Below are positions 1-5,519 of a DNA stretch of 7,742 nucleotides, in pieces. The first letter of the stretch is position 1; the number at the start of each line of letters is the position of its first letter. Made by a program: the position numbers and the translations under genes. Under the pieces are notes generated by a model. It was not told where the DNA came from. It ran no database searches and saw only the letters and a list, made by a program, of their open reading frames with translations. The DNA is from Clostridia bacterium (lineage in GTDB: Bacteria > Bacillota > Clostridia > Oscillospirales > QAKW01): contig JAFSBD010000181.1 in NCBI GenBank assembly GCA_017442025.1, forward strand, positions 1 through 7,742, written 5' to 3'.

Positions 1-3
1 AGG

Positions 4-28
4 CTAATACAAAGCCCCCTTTAGGGGC
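4..28 (-). terminator. Possible weak intrinsic terminator for the M23 gene
   Basis: On the minus strand, a 5-bp GC-only stem GCCCC/GGGGC with a 5-nt loop (28 to 14) is followed by TTTGTATT. The U-tract is interrupted and the stem is short, so this is a tentative call. It is the only hairpin in the 3' cluster with U-rich sequence after it in the minus direction. The stronger 10-bp stem at 112-134 is followed by TTGCACTG, which is a poor U-tract. Confidence 0.35.
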
Positions 29-134
29 AAGCCGGTGAAAGTGTTGCGGTTGGCAAACTTTTCGGCGGGCCTATAGGCCCTGCCGGCATTATGCCCTAAG
101 GGGGCAGTGCAAACTACCGGCACGGCCGGTAGTT
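12..134. repeat. Cluster of four palindromes 3' of the M23 gene
   Basis: Four separate inverted repeats lie in about 120 bp. They are GCCCC/GGGGC (14-18 with 24-28), a 12-bp bulged stem around GGGCCTATAGGCCC (63-85), TGCCC/GGGCA (92-96 with 102-106), and a perfect 10-bp stem AACTACCGGC/GCCGGTAGTT with a 3-nt loop (112-134). Stem sequences differ from one another. The cluster begins within 10 bp of the M23 stop codon, so on the minus strand it forms the 3' untranslated region. It resembles the palindrome arrays at 3231-3396 and 5592-5860 in organisation but lacks their TATCG separator. It may be a stack of terminators or RNA-stabilising hairpins. Confidence 0.6.
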
Positions 135-143
135 ATGATTTCA

Positions 144-1745
144 TTATACATAGCGGGCGGGGTTGATCTGCGTGCCGTTGACGATGATCTCGTAGTGGAG
201 ATGGGGGCCGGTACTGTTACCGGTGGAGCCGATGCGGCCGATCTGCTGACCTTGCACAACGGTATCGCCCGCCGAGACCAGGATACTGCTCATATGGGCA
301 TAGAGGGTAACATAGCCGTTGCTATGGCGGATCTTGACGCATTTGCCGTAGCCGCCGTGCCATCCTGCGCTAATGACCGTACCGCCTGCCGCGGCGTAGA
401 TGGCCTTACCGTAGGCTCCGCTCATGGTCAGGTCGATGCCCTTATGGCCCCGATACCCGCCGTAGGGGCAGGAGGTAAAGCCGCCGCTGATGGGGCGGAT
501 AAATGCGCCGGTGCCTGCCAGGGAAGAGAAGGAGTTGGGATAATTTTTGGTGCCTACGTAAAGCTCGCGGGTTACCGGCTCTTTGGTAATCACCGAGGAG
601 ATGATCTTGGTGGAGGTCTTTACGCCGTCAATATAGGTAACCTCAGCGGTGATGTTCTTATTGCCCTTTTGGCCGGCCTTTTTCACCTTGGTCTGGTTGA
701 CATACATCGAGCTATCCTCGATGCGCTTGGTGGAATAGTTGATCTCTTCGTCGTAATTGATGGTACGCACCACCTTGACGCCCAGGTAGATATCCGGCTC
801 GGAGATCAGCATCTTGCGGCCGGGGATCAACCGCCGCTCGTCCAGCTCGGGGTTGAGATAATAGAGCATCTGGCGGGAAACGCCCGTCTTTTCAACGATA
901 TCGCTGAGGTAATCATCCTCTTCGATGGTATAGTACTGGGGGTCGGTGGAGCCTTCAAAAAGGGCCCGCAGTTCATTTTCATCCACCATGGAGTCGGGGG
1001 CAAAAAGCCCTGTGCGGACATCCACATTGCTGACAAACTCCACGCGCTCATCCTTTACGCCCGTTTCATAGGGCTTTTTCAGCTCATTGAGAACGGTTTC
1101 GATCGTCTCCTGCTTTTCGGCGGCGGCGACCAAAACACCGTCGACATAAAGGCCGTAATGATGGCCGATCTCTTCGGTAACGGCGCGGTAGACCTGGGCG
1201 TAGAGGTTTTCCTCATCCGCCAGGCGATTTTTCTTGACTAAAACAAACTGATATTCCGGCGCGGTATACATGCAATAGTTTTCGCCCAGGGTCTCGGCCA
1301 GATCCTCCTCCACTTGGGTGATGGCACCGGTGAACTCCTTTTCGTCGGTTACATAGGAGACCACATTTCCGTCCACCGTTGCTTCCAGGGCGATGGTATG
1401 GCTTTGGAAGAAGATCACGATGGTCAAAACACCCAGCAGGCTGAAGACCGGCGCCCACATACAGAAATCCGAAACAATGCTATGCGCCGCCCAAACGGTC
1501 AGCTTGAGGGTATGAACGTAGATCCAAGTGGCCACCGCGATCACCCGCTCGCCGGTGCCGTTGATAAAGTTATAAATGTTGCGGGGGGTGCATTTGCTTA
1601 AAAACCGCAGGATGGGCAGAAGGGTAATTTTAAACAGCCCGATAAAGATGGATTCGATTACCCAGCCGGTTTTATAAATAAACAGACCGATGGAATAGAT
1701 CACGCTTAAAATCGCGATCAAAACGCTTCGAAATGCCCGCGCCAT
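144..1745 (-). CDS. Membrane-anchored LysM-G5-M23 peptidoglycan endopeptidase
   Basis: The 533-residue product is predicted to cleave peptide cross-bridges of peptidoglycan outside the membrane. The N-terminus is very hydrophobic (about 8-47), and a clear membrane segment lies at about 98-114. A LysM-like domain follows (about 271-315, YTIEEDDYLSDIVEKTGVS..LNPEL), which should bind glycan. A G5 domain comes next (about 319-397, ending VTRELYVGT). The C-terminal M23 (LytM/Gly-Gly endopeptidase) domain covers about 414-530. The zinc-site motifs are complete: HKGID (H434, D438), YAH (H484) and HLH (H515, H517), so it should be active. ATG at 1745 is preferred over GTG at 1754 because GGGAGG sits 8 nt before the ATG and nearly touches the GTG. 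TAA is followed in frame by TGA. It is transcribed divergently from the CAP-SLH gene. The promoter and TGTAAC boxes upstream suggest control by a WalRK-type system. The domain order is familiar in clostridia; the physiological role (growth, division or spore-related wall remodelling) is not shown. Confidence 0.93.
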   Translation of the reverse strand: MARAFRSVLIAILSVIYSIGLFIYKTGWVIESIFIGLFKITLLPILRFLSKCTPRNIYNFINGTGERVIAVATWIYVHTLKLTVWAAHSIVSDFCMWAPVFSLLGVLTIVIFFQSHTIALEATVDGNVVSYVTDEKEFTGAITQVEEDLAETLGENYCMYTAPEYQFVLVKKNRLADEENLYAQVYRAVTEEIGHHYGLYVDGVLVAAAEKQETIETVLNELKKPYETGVKDERVEFVSNVDVRTGLFAPDSMVDENELRALFEGSTDPQYYTIEEDDYLSDIVEKTGVSRQMLYYLNPELDERRLIPGRKMLISEPDIYLGVKVVRTINYDEEINYSTKRIEDSSMYVNQTKVKKAGQKGNKNITAEVTYIDGVKTSTKIISSVITKEPVTRELYVGTKNYPNSFSSLAGTGAFIRPISGGFTSCPYGGYRGHKGIDLTMSGAYGKAIYAAAGGTVISAGWHGGYGKCVKIRHSNGYVTLYAHMSSILVSAGDTVVQGQQIGRIGSTGNSTGPHLHYEIIVNGTQINPARYV

Positions 1746-1768
1746 CTGCCGCACCTCCCTTTCAAATA

Positions 1769-1795
1769 GTTACAAAATAGTTACAAGATGTTACA
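1769..1795 (-). promoter_or_regulatory. Three WalR-like TGTAAC boxes after the M23 promoter
   Basis: On the minus strand TGTAAC occurs three times, at 1795-1790, 1785-1780 and 1774-1769, with gaps of 4 and 5 nt. The second and third copies form TGTAAC-N5-TGTAAC, which fits the known WalR (YycF) consensus of two TGTWAH hexamers 5 nt apart. The boxes begin directly after the -10 hexamer and cover the expected transcription start and early leader. In Bacillus WalR regulons, downstream placement is associated with repression. The regulator itself is not in the window, so binding is inferred. Confidence 0.6.
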
Positions 1796-1824
1796 ATCAT
1801 ACCACGAAAGGGTCGGTTTGTCAA
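1796..1824 (-). promoter_or_regulatory. Sigma-A promoter of the M23 gene
   Basis: On the minus strand, a perfect -35 TTGACA (1824-1819) and a -10 TATGAT (1801-1796) are separated by 17 nt. Transcription should start near 1789, giving a leader of about 45 nt before the ATG at 1745. It lies back to back with the CAP-SLH promoter; the two -35 hexamers are 23 bp apart. Confidence 0.85.
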
Positions 1825-1847
1825 TGGTAAAATAATGAATGAAAGGA

Positions 1848-1876
1848 TTGACAACGCGGGCGCGTATATATATAAT
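1848..1876 (+). promoter_or_regulatory. Sigma-A promoter of the CAP-SLH gene
   Basis: Perfect -35 TTGACA (1848-1853) and -10 TATAAT (1871-1876) hexamers with a 17-nt spacer predict a strong constitutive promoter starting near 1883. The spacer holds an inverted repeat ACGCG-GG-CGCGT (1854-1865), which could be an operator, and it runs into an alternating TATATA tract around the -10. Confidence 0.87.
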
Positions 1877-1907
1877 ATATATTTATTACCGAAGGGAGAC
1901 GTTAGAA

Positions 1908-3176
1908 ATGAAACGTATGATGCGAACAAGCGTTACCCTATGCATGATCTTGACCCTGCTGATTGCAGTCCCCTTTGCAACCCGCGCAGAGCAACCGAGC
2001 TATGCAAGTAACGAAGAATGGCAAGTTTTAAAATTAACCAACGCCGAGCGAAGAAAGAGAGGGATGGATCCCTTCTCCACCTTCGGCGCATTGGATGATG
2101 CCGCGCAGGTGCGCGCGAAAGAGATTGTTGATAAAATGGAGCACACCCGACCCGACAATACCTCTTGCTTCACCGTTTTGAACGGAATTTCTTATTGGTG
2201 CGCCGGCGAGAATATCGCGGGCGGCCAAACCGATGCCGAATGGGTGGTGGAGGCTTGGATGGATAGCGAAGGCCATCGCGCCAACATTCTCCAAAAGGAT
2301 TCCGGCCGGCCTTATCTGAGCTTCAAGCATATGGGAATGGGCTATTATTATGATGCAAATTCCCTCTATAAGCACCACTGGGTTCAGCTCTTTTTGGGCG
2401 GTTGCGAAACCCTTTCTTTGGCCAATGCCGGTTACGCGCCGGTATTTGATCAAAATGGCAAGCTGACCTCCGATGCCATGCTGGCGGTAACCTGCTCCAG
2501 GCATGGAACCTGCTATCTGCCTTTGGCGGATACCTATTATACCTATTTGGGCAACGGCACCTATACCGTTACCTATGATGGCGTTACCGTCACCCTGCCT
2601 GCGGCGGGAACGAATGCGAGCTTCAGCGATGTTCGATCCACCGATTGGTTTGCGCCGATGGTGGAGTATGCGGTGGAGAATGGCCTGATGAAGGGCAAGG
2701 GCGAAGGGAAGTTTGCGCCCAACGATCAAATGACCCGCGCCGAATTGGTAACCCTCTTCTATCGGATGGAGGGCGAGCCTGCCCATAGCGGGCAAAACCC
2801 CTTCCGCGATATTCGAGCCACCGATTGGTATTATGATGAGGTTCTTTGGGCGGCCGAAAACGGCCTTGTTCAAGGCAAGGGCGAGGGCCGTTTTGATCCC
2901 CAAGCGCCCATCACCCGCGTGGAGCTGGCGGTGCTCTTTGCCCGCTATGCCCGCCAAGAAAAAGGGGTGGATACCTCCGACCGCGCCTCGGTTTCCTCCT
3001 TCCCCGATGCGGGGAAGATCCCCTCTTGGGGGTTGGCGGATGTGCAATGGGCGGTGCAGGTCGGGCTGATCAAAGGAAAGTCCAACGGCATTATTAACTA
3101 TCTGGAGCCCTTAAGCTCCGCCACCCGCGCCGAAGTGGCAACCCTTTTGCAACGGTTTATTGAAAATATATTATAA
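1908..3176 (+). CDS. Secreted CAP-domain protein with three SLH cell-wall anchors
   Basis: The 422-residue product is an exported surface protein. A signal peptide spans about 1-27 (basic start, hydrophobic core 9-24, likely cut after ATRA). The CAP/SCP domain covers about 36-165 and has the family motifs LTNAER, HTRPD, GENIA and WMDSEGHRANIL. The tetrad-like residues H79, E101, E121 and H123 are present. A linker with C196 and C202 leads to SLH1 (about 238-287), SLH2 (298-347) and SLH3 (363-417), each with a TRAE- or TRVE-type motif. SLH domains bind pyruvylated wall polymers, so the protein should sit on the cell surface. Bacterial CAP domains have no settled biochemical role. ATG at 1908 is chosen because AGGGAG lies about 9 nt upstream and the promoter starts transcription near 1883; an in-frame ATG at 1839 lies upstream of that promoter. 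SLH3 is slightly divergent. The divergent M23 neighbour supports an envelope role. Confidence 0.94.
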   Translation: MKRMMRTSVTLCMILTLLIAVPFATRAEQPSYASNEEWQVLKLTNAERRKRGMDPFSTFGALDDAAQVRAKEIVDKMEHTRPDNTSCFTVLNGISYWCAGENIAGGQTDAEWVVEAWMDSEGHRANILQKDSGRPYLSFKHMGMGYYYDANSLYKHHWVQLFLGGCETLSLANAGYAPVFDQNGKLTSDAMLAVTCSRHGTCYLPLADTYYTYLGNGTYTVTYDGVTVTLPAAGTNASFSDVRSTDWFAPMVEYAVENGLMKGKGEGKFAPNDQMTRAELVTLFYRMEGEPAHSGQNPFRDIRATDWYYDEVLWAAENGLVQGKGEGRFDPQAPITRVELAVLFARYARQEKGVDTSDRASVSSFPDAGKIPSWGLADVQWAVQVGLIKGKSNGIINYLEPLSSATRAEVATLLQRFIENIL

Positions 3177-3183
3177 TAAAAAA

Positions 3184-3222
3184 GTCTCTCAATCGAGCTA
3201 ATGGCTTGGTTGAGAGATTTTT
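3184..3222. terminator. Strong, probably bidirectional terminator after CAP-SLH
   Basis: The stem TCTCTCAA/TTGAGAGA, extended inward with AGC/GCT pairing, spans 3185-3217 and is followed by TTTTT. The left side is preceded by an A-run after the stop codon (3177-3183), so the minus strand also gives a hairpin followed by a U-run. That could serve the converging small gene that ends at 3398, after read-through of the palindrome array. Confidence 0.88.
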
Positions 3223-3230
3223 ATATTTTG

Positions 3231-3396
3231 CGGGATATGATATAGATCCTTTTTCTTTCACTTTTGCACGCCGAAGCACCTTCGGCGTGCAAAAATATCG
3301 CAGAACCGAAAGGTTCTATATCGCACTTTTTAAAGTATATCGCAAATCCCGCAAGGGATTTATATCGCTGCCAAGTGCTCTCAAGGGCACTTGGCA
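3231..3396. repeat. Palindrome array 1 with TATATCGC separators
   Basis: Five hairpins with unrelated stems are packed in tandem. They are a 15-bp perfect stem with a CAC loop (3262-3294), AGAACC/GGTTCT with GAAA loop (3302-3317), ACTTT/AAAGT (3325-3336), AAATCCC/GGGATTT (3344-3361), and TGCCAAGTGC/GCACTTGGCA (3369-3396). Between them the separator TATATCGC occurs exactly at 3317-3324, 3336-3343 and 3361-3368, and AATATCGC at 3294-3301. GATATGATATA at 3234-3244 also occurs in array 2 (5828-5838). The array fills the gap between the converging CAP-SLH and small unknown genes, and its last hairpin ends 1 bp from the small gene's stop codon. No protein is credible here. Confidence 0.85.
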
Positions 3397-3397
3397 A

Positions 3398-3625
3398 TTA
3401 ATGATGATAATCTTTCATTATAGTAGTATAGTGGCGGTAGAGTTGCTGGTACCGATTGTATTGCGATTTGGAAATTTTCCCCGCTTGAAAATATTCTTCG
3501 CTTTTTTCGCCCAGCAGCTTGCGGCAGTGATGGGCTTGATCTTTGTAGTTATTGGATAGGAAGTTTTTCAACTCCTGCAAAATAAAATCCAATTCCTTTT
3601 CTTCTTTGGAGCGAAATAAAAACAT
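3398..3625 (-). CDS. Small charged helical protein of unknown function
   Basis: The 75-residue product is not recognised as a named family. After a short hydrophobic start (MFLF) it is rich in Lys, Glu, Gln, His and Tyr and looks almost wholly helical, with a heptad-like segment ELDFILQELKNFL at about 11-24. There is no convincing signal peptide or membrane span, so a cytoplasmic protein is likely. The ATG at 3625 is chosen because GAGGTG lies about 6 nt upstream. A longer frame starting at 3646 would begin inside the -10 hexamer (3650-3645), so it could not be on the transcript. It has its own promoter, diverges from the hydroxyacid dehydrogenase gene, and ends against palindrome array 1. 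The promoter and ribosome binding site make it a likely real gene despite its size. Confidence 0.72.
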   Translation of the reverse strand: MFLFRSKEEKELDFILQELKNFLSNNYKDQAHHCRKLLGEKSEEYFQAGKISKSQYNRYQQLYRHYTTIMKDYHH

Positions 3626-3644
3626 TTTTCTCACCTCAACCAAC

Positions 3645-3673
3645 ATTATACTATAAAATCATTGAACAAACAA
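3645..3673 (-). promoter_or_regulatory. Promoter of the small unknown gene
   Basis: On the minus strand, TTGTTT (3673-3668), 17 nt and a perfect TATAAT (3650-3645) make a plausible sigma-A promoter, with a start near 3638 and a short leader before the ATG at 3625. Its -35 region sits directly beside, and interleaves with, the divergent plus-strand promoter, so RNA polymerase could probably occupy only one at a time. Confidence 0.7.
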
Positions 3674-3689
3674 TTATTTTTGTTATAAT
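3662..3689 (+). promoter_or_regulatory. Promoter of the hydroxyacid dehydrogenase gene
   Basis: TTGAAC (3662-3667) and a perfect TATAAT (3684-3689) are separated by 16 nt; using ATTGAA gives 17 nt. Transcription should start near 3696, about 24 nt before the ATG at 3720. The -35 lies inside the spacer of the divergent promoter on the other strand. Confidence 0.7.
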
Positions 3690-3719
3690 GGAAGTATCAA
3701 AAAAGAAAGTTGGAATTAA

Positions 3720-4667
3720 ATGAAGATCGTTCTTTTGGATAAAAGTACCTTAGGGGAGGATATCGACCTTTCGCCCATCGCGGCGTTGGGGGAACTGACC
3801 GCCTATGAGAATACGCCGCCTGCGCTTTTGGCCGAGCGGATCAAAGATGCGGATGTGATCATCCAGAATAAGGTGAAGATCACCGCCGATGCCCTTGCGA
3901 AAGCCGAACGGCTGAAGCTGATCTGCGAGGCCGCCACCGGCTATGATAATATTGACCTTGCGGCCTGCCGCGAGAGAGGCATCGCCCTTTGCAATGTCCC
4001 GGGCTATTCCAGCGAAAGCGTGGCCCAATTATCGGTGGCTATGGCACTGGCGCTGGTGACCCATCTAAGGGAGTATCGGGCGTTTGTCCATTCCGGGGAG
4101 TATTCCGCCTCGGGGGTAGCTAATCGGCTATCGCCGGTCTTCCATGACGTTGCCGCCATGACCTGGGGCGTTTTGGGCGGCGGCGGGATCGGCGGAAGGG
4201 TAGCCGAGATCGCCAAGGCGATGGGCTGCAAGGTGCTGATGTATCGCCGCAAGCAGGAAGGGGAATTCCCCCTGGCGGATATCGATACCATCTGCAAAGA
4301 GAGCGATATTATCTCCATCCACCTGCCGCTGACCGATCAGACCCGCAACCTTATCAATCGGGAGCGGATCGCCATGATGAAAAAGACCGCCATTATCATT
4401 AATACCGCCCGCGGCGCGGAAACGGATGAGCGGGCATTGGCCGATGCCATCAAGGAGGGGCGGCTGGGAGGCCTTGGGTGCGATGTCTATACCGAGGAGC
4501 CCTTCAGCGAGAACCATCCTTTCTATGAACTGCTGGGGTATGACAATGTTTTGCTTACCCCCCATAACGCTTGGGGCAGTTTTGAATCCCGCGCCCGATG
4601 CGTTGCCACCATCGCCAAAAATATTGAAAGCTTTTTTGATGGGCATTCTCAAAACCAAATCGTATAA
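3720..4667 (+). CDS. D-2-hydroxyacid dehydrogenase, probably NADP(H)-preferring
   Basis: The 315-residue product belongs to the D-isomer-specific 2-hydroxyacid dehydrogenase family, cytosolic enzymes that interconvert 2-oxoacids and D-2-hydroxyacids. Two split segments form the substrate-binding lobe (about 1-100 and 290-315), around a Rossmann domain (about 101-289). The nucleotide loop is GGGGIG (153-158). The catalytic set is present: R231 in NTARG, E260 in YTEEP and H282 in TPHNAW. After the second Rossmann strand (VLMY, 172-175) come R176 and R177, where NAD-dependent members usually have an acidic residue. This suggests NADP(H), as in glyoxylate/hydroxypyruvate reductases. Length is normal for the family. 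The substrate cannot be read from the sequence: lactate, glycerate/hydroxypyruvate or a branched oxoacid are all possible. The ribosome binding site is weak (AAGAAAG region), but ATG at 3720 fits the promoter and the conserved N-terminal strand MKIVLLD. It is monocistronic, with a terminator starting 4 bp after the stop. Confidence 0.93.
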   Translation: MKIVLLDKSTLGEDIDLSPIAALGELTAYENTPPALLAERIKDADVIIQNKVKITADALAKAERLKLICEAATGYDNIDLAACRERGIALCNVPGYSSESVAQLSVAMALALVTHLREYRAFVHSGEYSASGVANRLSPVFHDVAAMTWGVLGGGGIGGRVAEIAKAMGCKVLMYRRKQEGEFPLADIDTICKESDIISIHLPLTDQTRNLINRERIAMMKKTAIIINTARGAETDERALADAIKEGRLGGLGCDVYTEEPFSENHPFYELLGYDNVLLTPHNAWGSFESRARCVATIAKNIESFFDGHSQNQIV

Positions 4668-4670
4668 TAA

Positions 4671-4702
4671 AAAAGAGAACATTCGGAAGAATGTTCTCTT
4701 TT
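4671..4702. terminator. Bidirectional terminator between converging genes
   Basis: A perfect 14-bp stem (AAAAGAGAACATTC with GAATGTTCTCTTTT, loop GGAA) lies in the 43-bp gap between the dehydrogenase and SLOG genes. The symmetric A-run and T-run give a hairpin plus U-tract on either strand, so one element can end both transcripts. Confidence 0.92.
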
Positions 4703-4710
4703 CATTGTTA

Positions 4711-5136
4711 TTATATTTTTATAACTTCCTTCTTTTTCCTTTCGGCAAGGGTAGTAAAGCGCGCAGCGCCTCCATAAGAATGGCGGATATAAGAGATCAC
4801 ATAATCGCTTTTTTCAATCATCCATCGGTTTCGCCAAACGATGGCGTAGCGCGGATGCACCGATTCTATCCCATCGGGAACCAAAGTATCTGAAACTTGC
4901 TCATAAGGTTTCCCTTGTTCCTTGGGGAGATAAGCCAGCACCACCTCATAGTGGATGGGATAAATCCTTGTCAGATCGCGCAGGATCTTTTGTGCCATGG
5001 AATCAAATTGTCCCTGGTTTCCAACATAAAACAACGAAACTGCGTGATGTTTGATTAAATGAATGATCGTCGACCGCAAAACAGGTTCGATCGCGGAAGG
5101 GGCATTTCGATGCCCGAAAAAAGTACACGCCTTCAC
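4711..5136 (-). CDS. SLOG-superfamily (YpsA/DUF1273-like) protein
   Basis: The 141-residue product has the hallmarks of a small SLOG/YpsA-like Rossmann protein. These are an N-terminal strand running into FFGHR (6-10), a glycine-rich VGNQGQFD (38-45) after the second strand, a third strand EVVLAYLP (64-71), and a C-terminal segment DYVISYIRHSYGGAARF (111-127). SLOG domains are thought to bind nucleotides or their derivatives, and some occur in signalling or defence systems. YpsA of Bacillus has been linked to cell division. It is shorter than YpsA itself, so a related subfamily is likely. The start is GTG at 5136, with GAGGTGA only about 3-4 nt upstream. It diverges from an XRE regulator and shares operator-like sites with it, including one over its own ribosome binding site. 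No effector domain is fused to it and no effector gene is nearby. The function is not known. Confidence 0.8.
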   Translation of the reverse strand: MKACTFFGHRNAPSAIEPVLRSTIIHLIKHHAVSLFYVGNQGQFDSMAQKILRDLTRIYPIHYEVVLAYLPKEQGKPYEQVSDTLVPDGIESVHPRYAIVWRNRWMIEKSDYVISYIRHSYGGAARFTTLAERKKKEVIKI

Positions 5137-5141
5137 AATTC

Positions 5142-5253
5142 ACCTCAAAAGAGTTAATAGCATCAGTATAATGCACATCTTTTTAAATGTCAACTCAATT
5201 GAGGTAACCTTTTTAACTCATCATGGATAAACTAATATTAATTCATTTGAGTT
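5142..5253. promoter_or_regulatory. Three XRE-operator-like sites between SLOG and XRE genes
   Basis: Three 14-bp near-palindromes fit AAYTCWWTTGAGKT. They are O1 at 5142-5155 (minus strand AACTCTTTTGAGGT), O2 at 5192-5205 (AACTCAATTGAGGT) and O3 at 5240-5253 (AATTCATTTGAGTT). The core of O2, CTCAATTGAG, is a perfect palindrome. An extra half-site AACTCA is at 5215-5220. O1 covers the SLOG ribosome binding site, O2 overlaps the last two bases of its -35, and O3 abuts the XRE ribosome binding site. Spacings are 50 and 48 bp. The likely binder is the adjacent XRE protein (inference), giving autoregulation and co-control of the SLOG gene. Confidence 0.7.
5165..5193 (-). promoter_or_regulatory. 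Sigma-A promoter of the SLOG gene
   Basis: On the minus strand, a perfect TTGACA (5193-5188), a 17-nt spacer and TATACT (5170-5165) make a strong promoter that would start near 5158, about 22 nt before the GTG. Operator-like site O2 overlaps the edge of the -35 and O1 lies in the leader, so repression by either steric block is plausible. No equally good plus-strand promoter for the XRE gene was found; TAATAT at 5233-5238 is a weak candidate -10. Confidence 0.82.
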
Positions 5254-5267
5254 AGGAGGAGAGGAGT

Positions 5268-5510
5268 TTGACCGTTGGAGAAGCCGTTCGACTGCGCATT
5301 TTGGAGCTTTGCAAGCAACATTGCATCACGGTGAATAAACTTGCCAATCATTGCGGCATTACCCAATCTACGCTGAATAATATTGTCAGTGAGCGGAATA
5401 AGGGGACGACCGTTTCAACCATCAAAAAAATCTGCGACGGTCTGGATATAACGATCGAAGAATTTTTCCATTCCGACCTGTTTCGCGATCTGGAGCAGGA
5501 GATCAAATAA
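5268..5510 (+). CDS. XRE-family (Cro/CI-type) transcriptional regulator
   Basis: The 80-residue product is essentially a single helix-turn-helix domain of the Cro/CI type. Helix 1 covers about 5-17, the turn-helix pair about 21-40 (TVNKLANHCGITQSTLNNIV), with later helices at about 48-59 and 62-77. TQSTLNNIV should be the recognition helix. The size matches stand-alone Cro-like repressors, with no ligand or effector domain. The start is TTG at 5268, supported by AGGAGG (5254-5259) 8 nt upstream; no in-frame ATG is suitably placed. The gene diverges from the SLOG gene. Its leader contains operator-like site O3 right against the ribosome binding site, so it probably controls itself and the SLOG gene. 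A strong terminator follows 10 bp after the stop, so it is monocistronic. Confidence 0.88.
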   Translation: MTVGEAVRLRILELCKQHCITVNKLANHCGITQSTLNNIVSERNKGTTVSTIKKICDGLDITIEEFFHSDLFRDLEQEIK

Positions 5511-5519
5511 AATTGCAAG

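Noticed and set aside
135..1241. 368-codon open frame on plus opposite the M23 gene
   Set aside because: Antisense to a gene with complete domain motifs, promoter and ribosome binding site; its own composition (Gly, Ala, Asp, Ile, Val-rich, no motif) is typical of a shadow frame.
1750..1910. Riboswitch or long structured leader
   Set aside because: Both leaders are short (about 45 and 25 nt) once the promoters are placed, which leaves no room for an aptamer.
2034..3047. 337-codon open frame on minus opposite the CAP-SLH gene
   Set aside because: Low-complexity Gly/Ile/Arg-rich shadow of a well-supported secreted protein; no ribosome binding site or family motif.
3231..3396. CRISPR array
   Set aside because: The constant parts are only about 8 bp and the variable parts are self-complementary hairpins of differing length; no cas gene is in the window.
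3206..3559. 117-codon open frame on plus across palindrome array 1
   Set aside because: It begins inside a terminator, translates the hairpin repeats, and then runs antisense to the small gene at 3398-3625.
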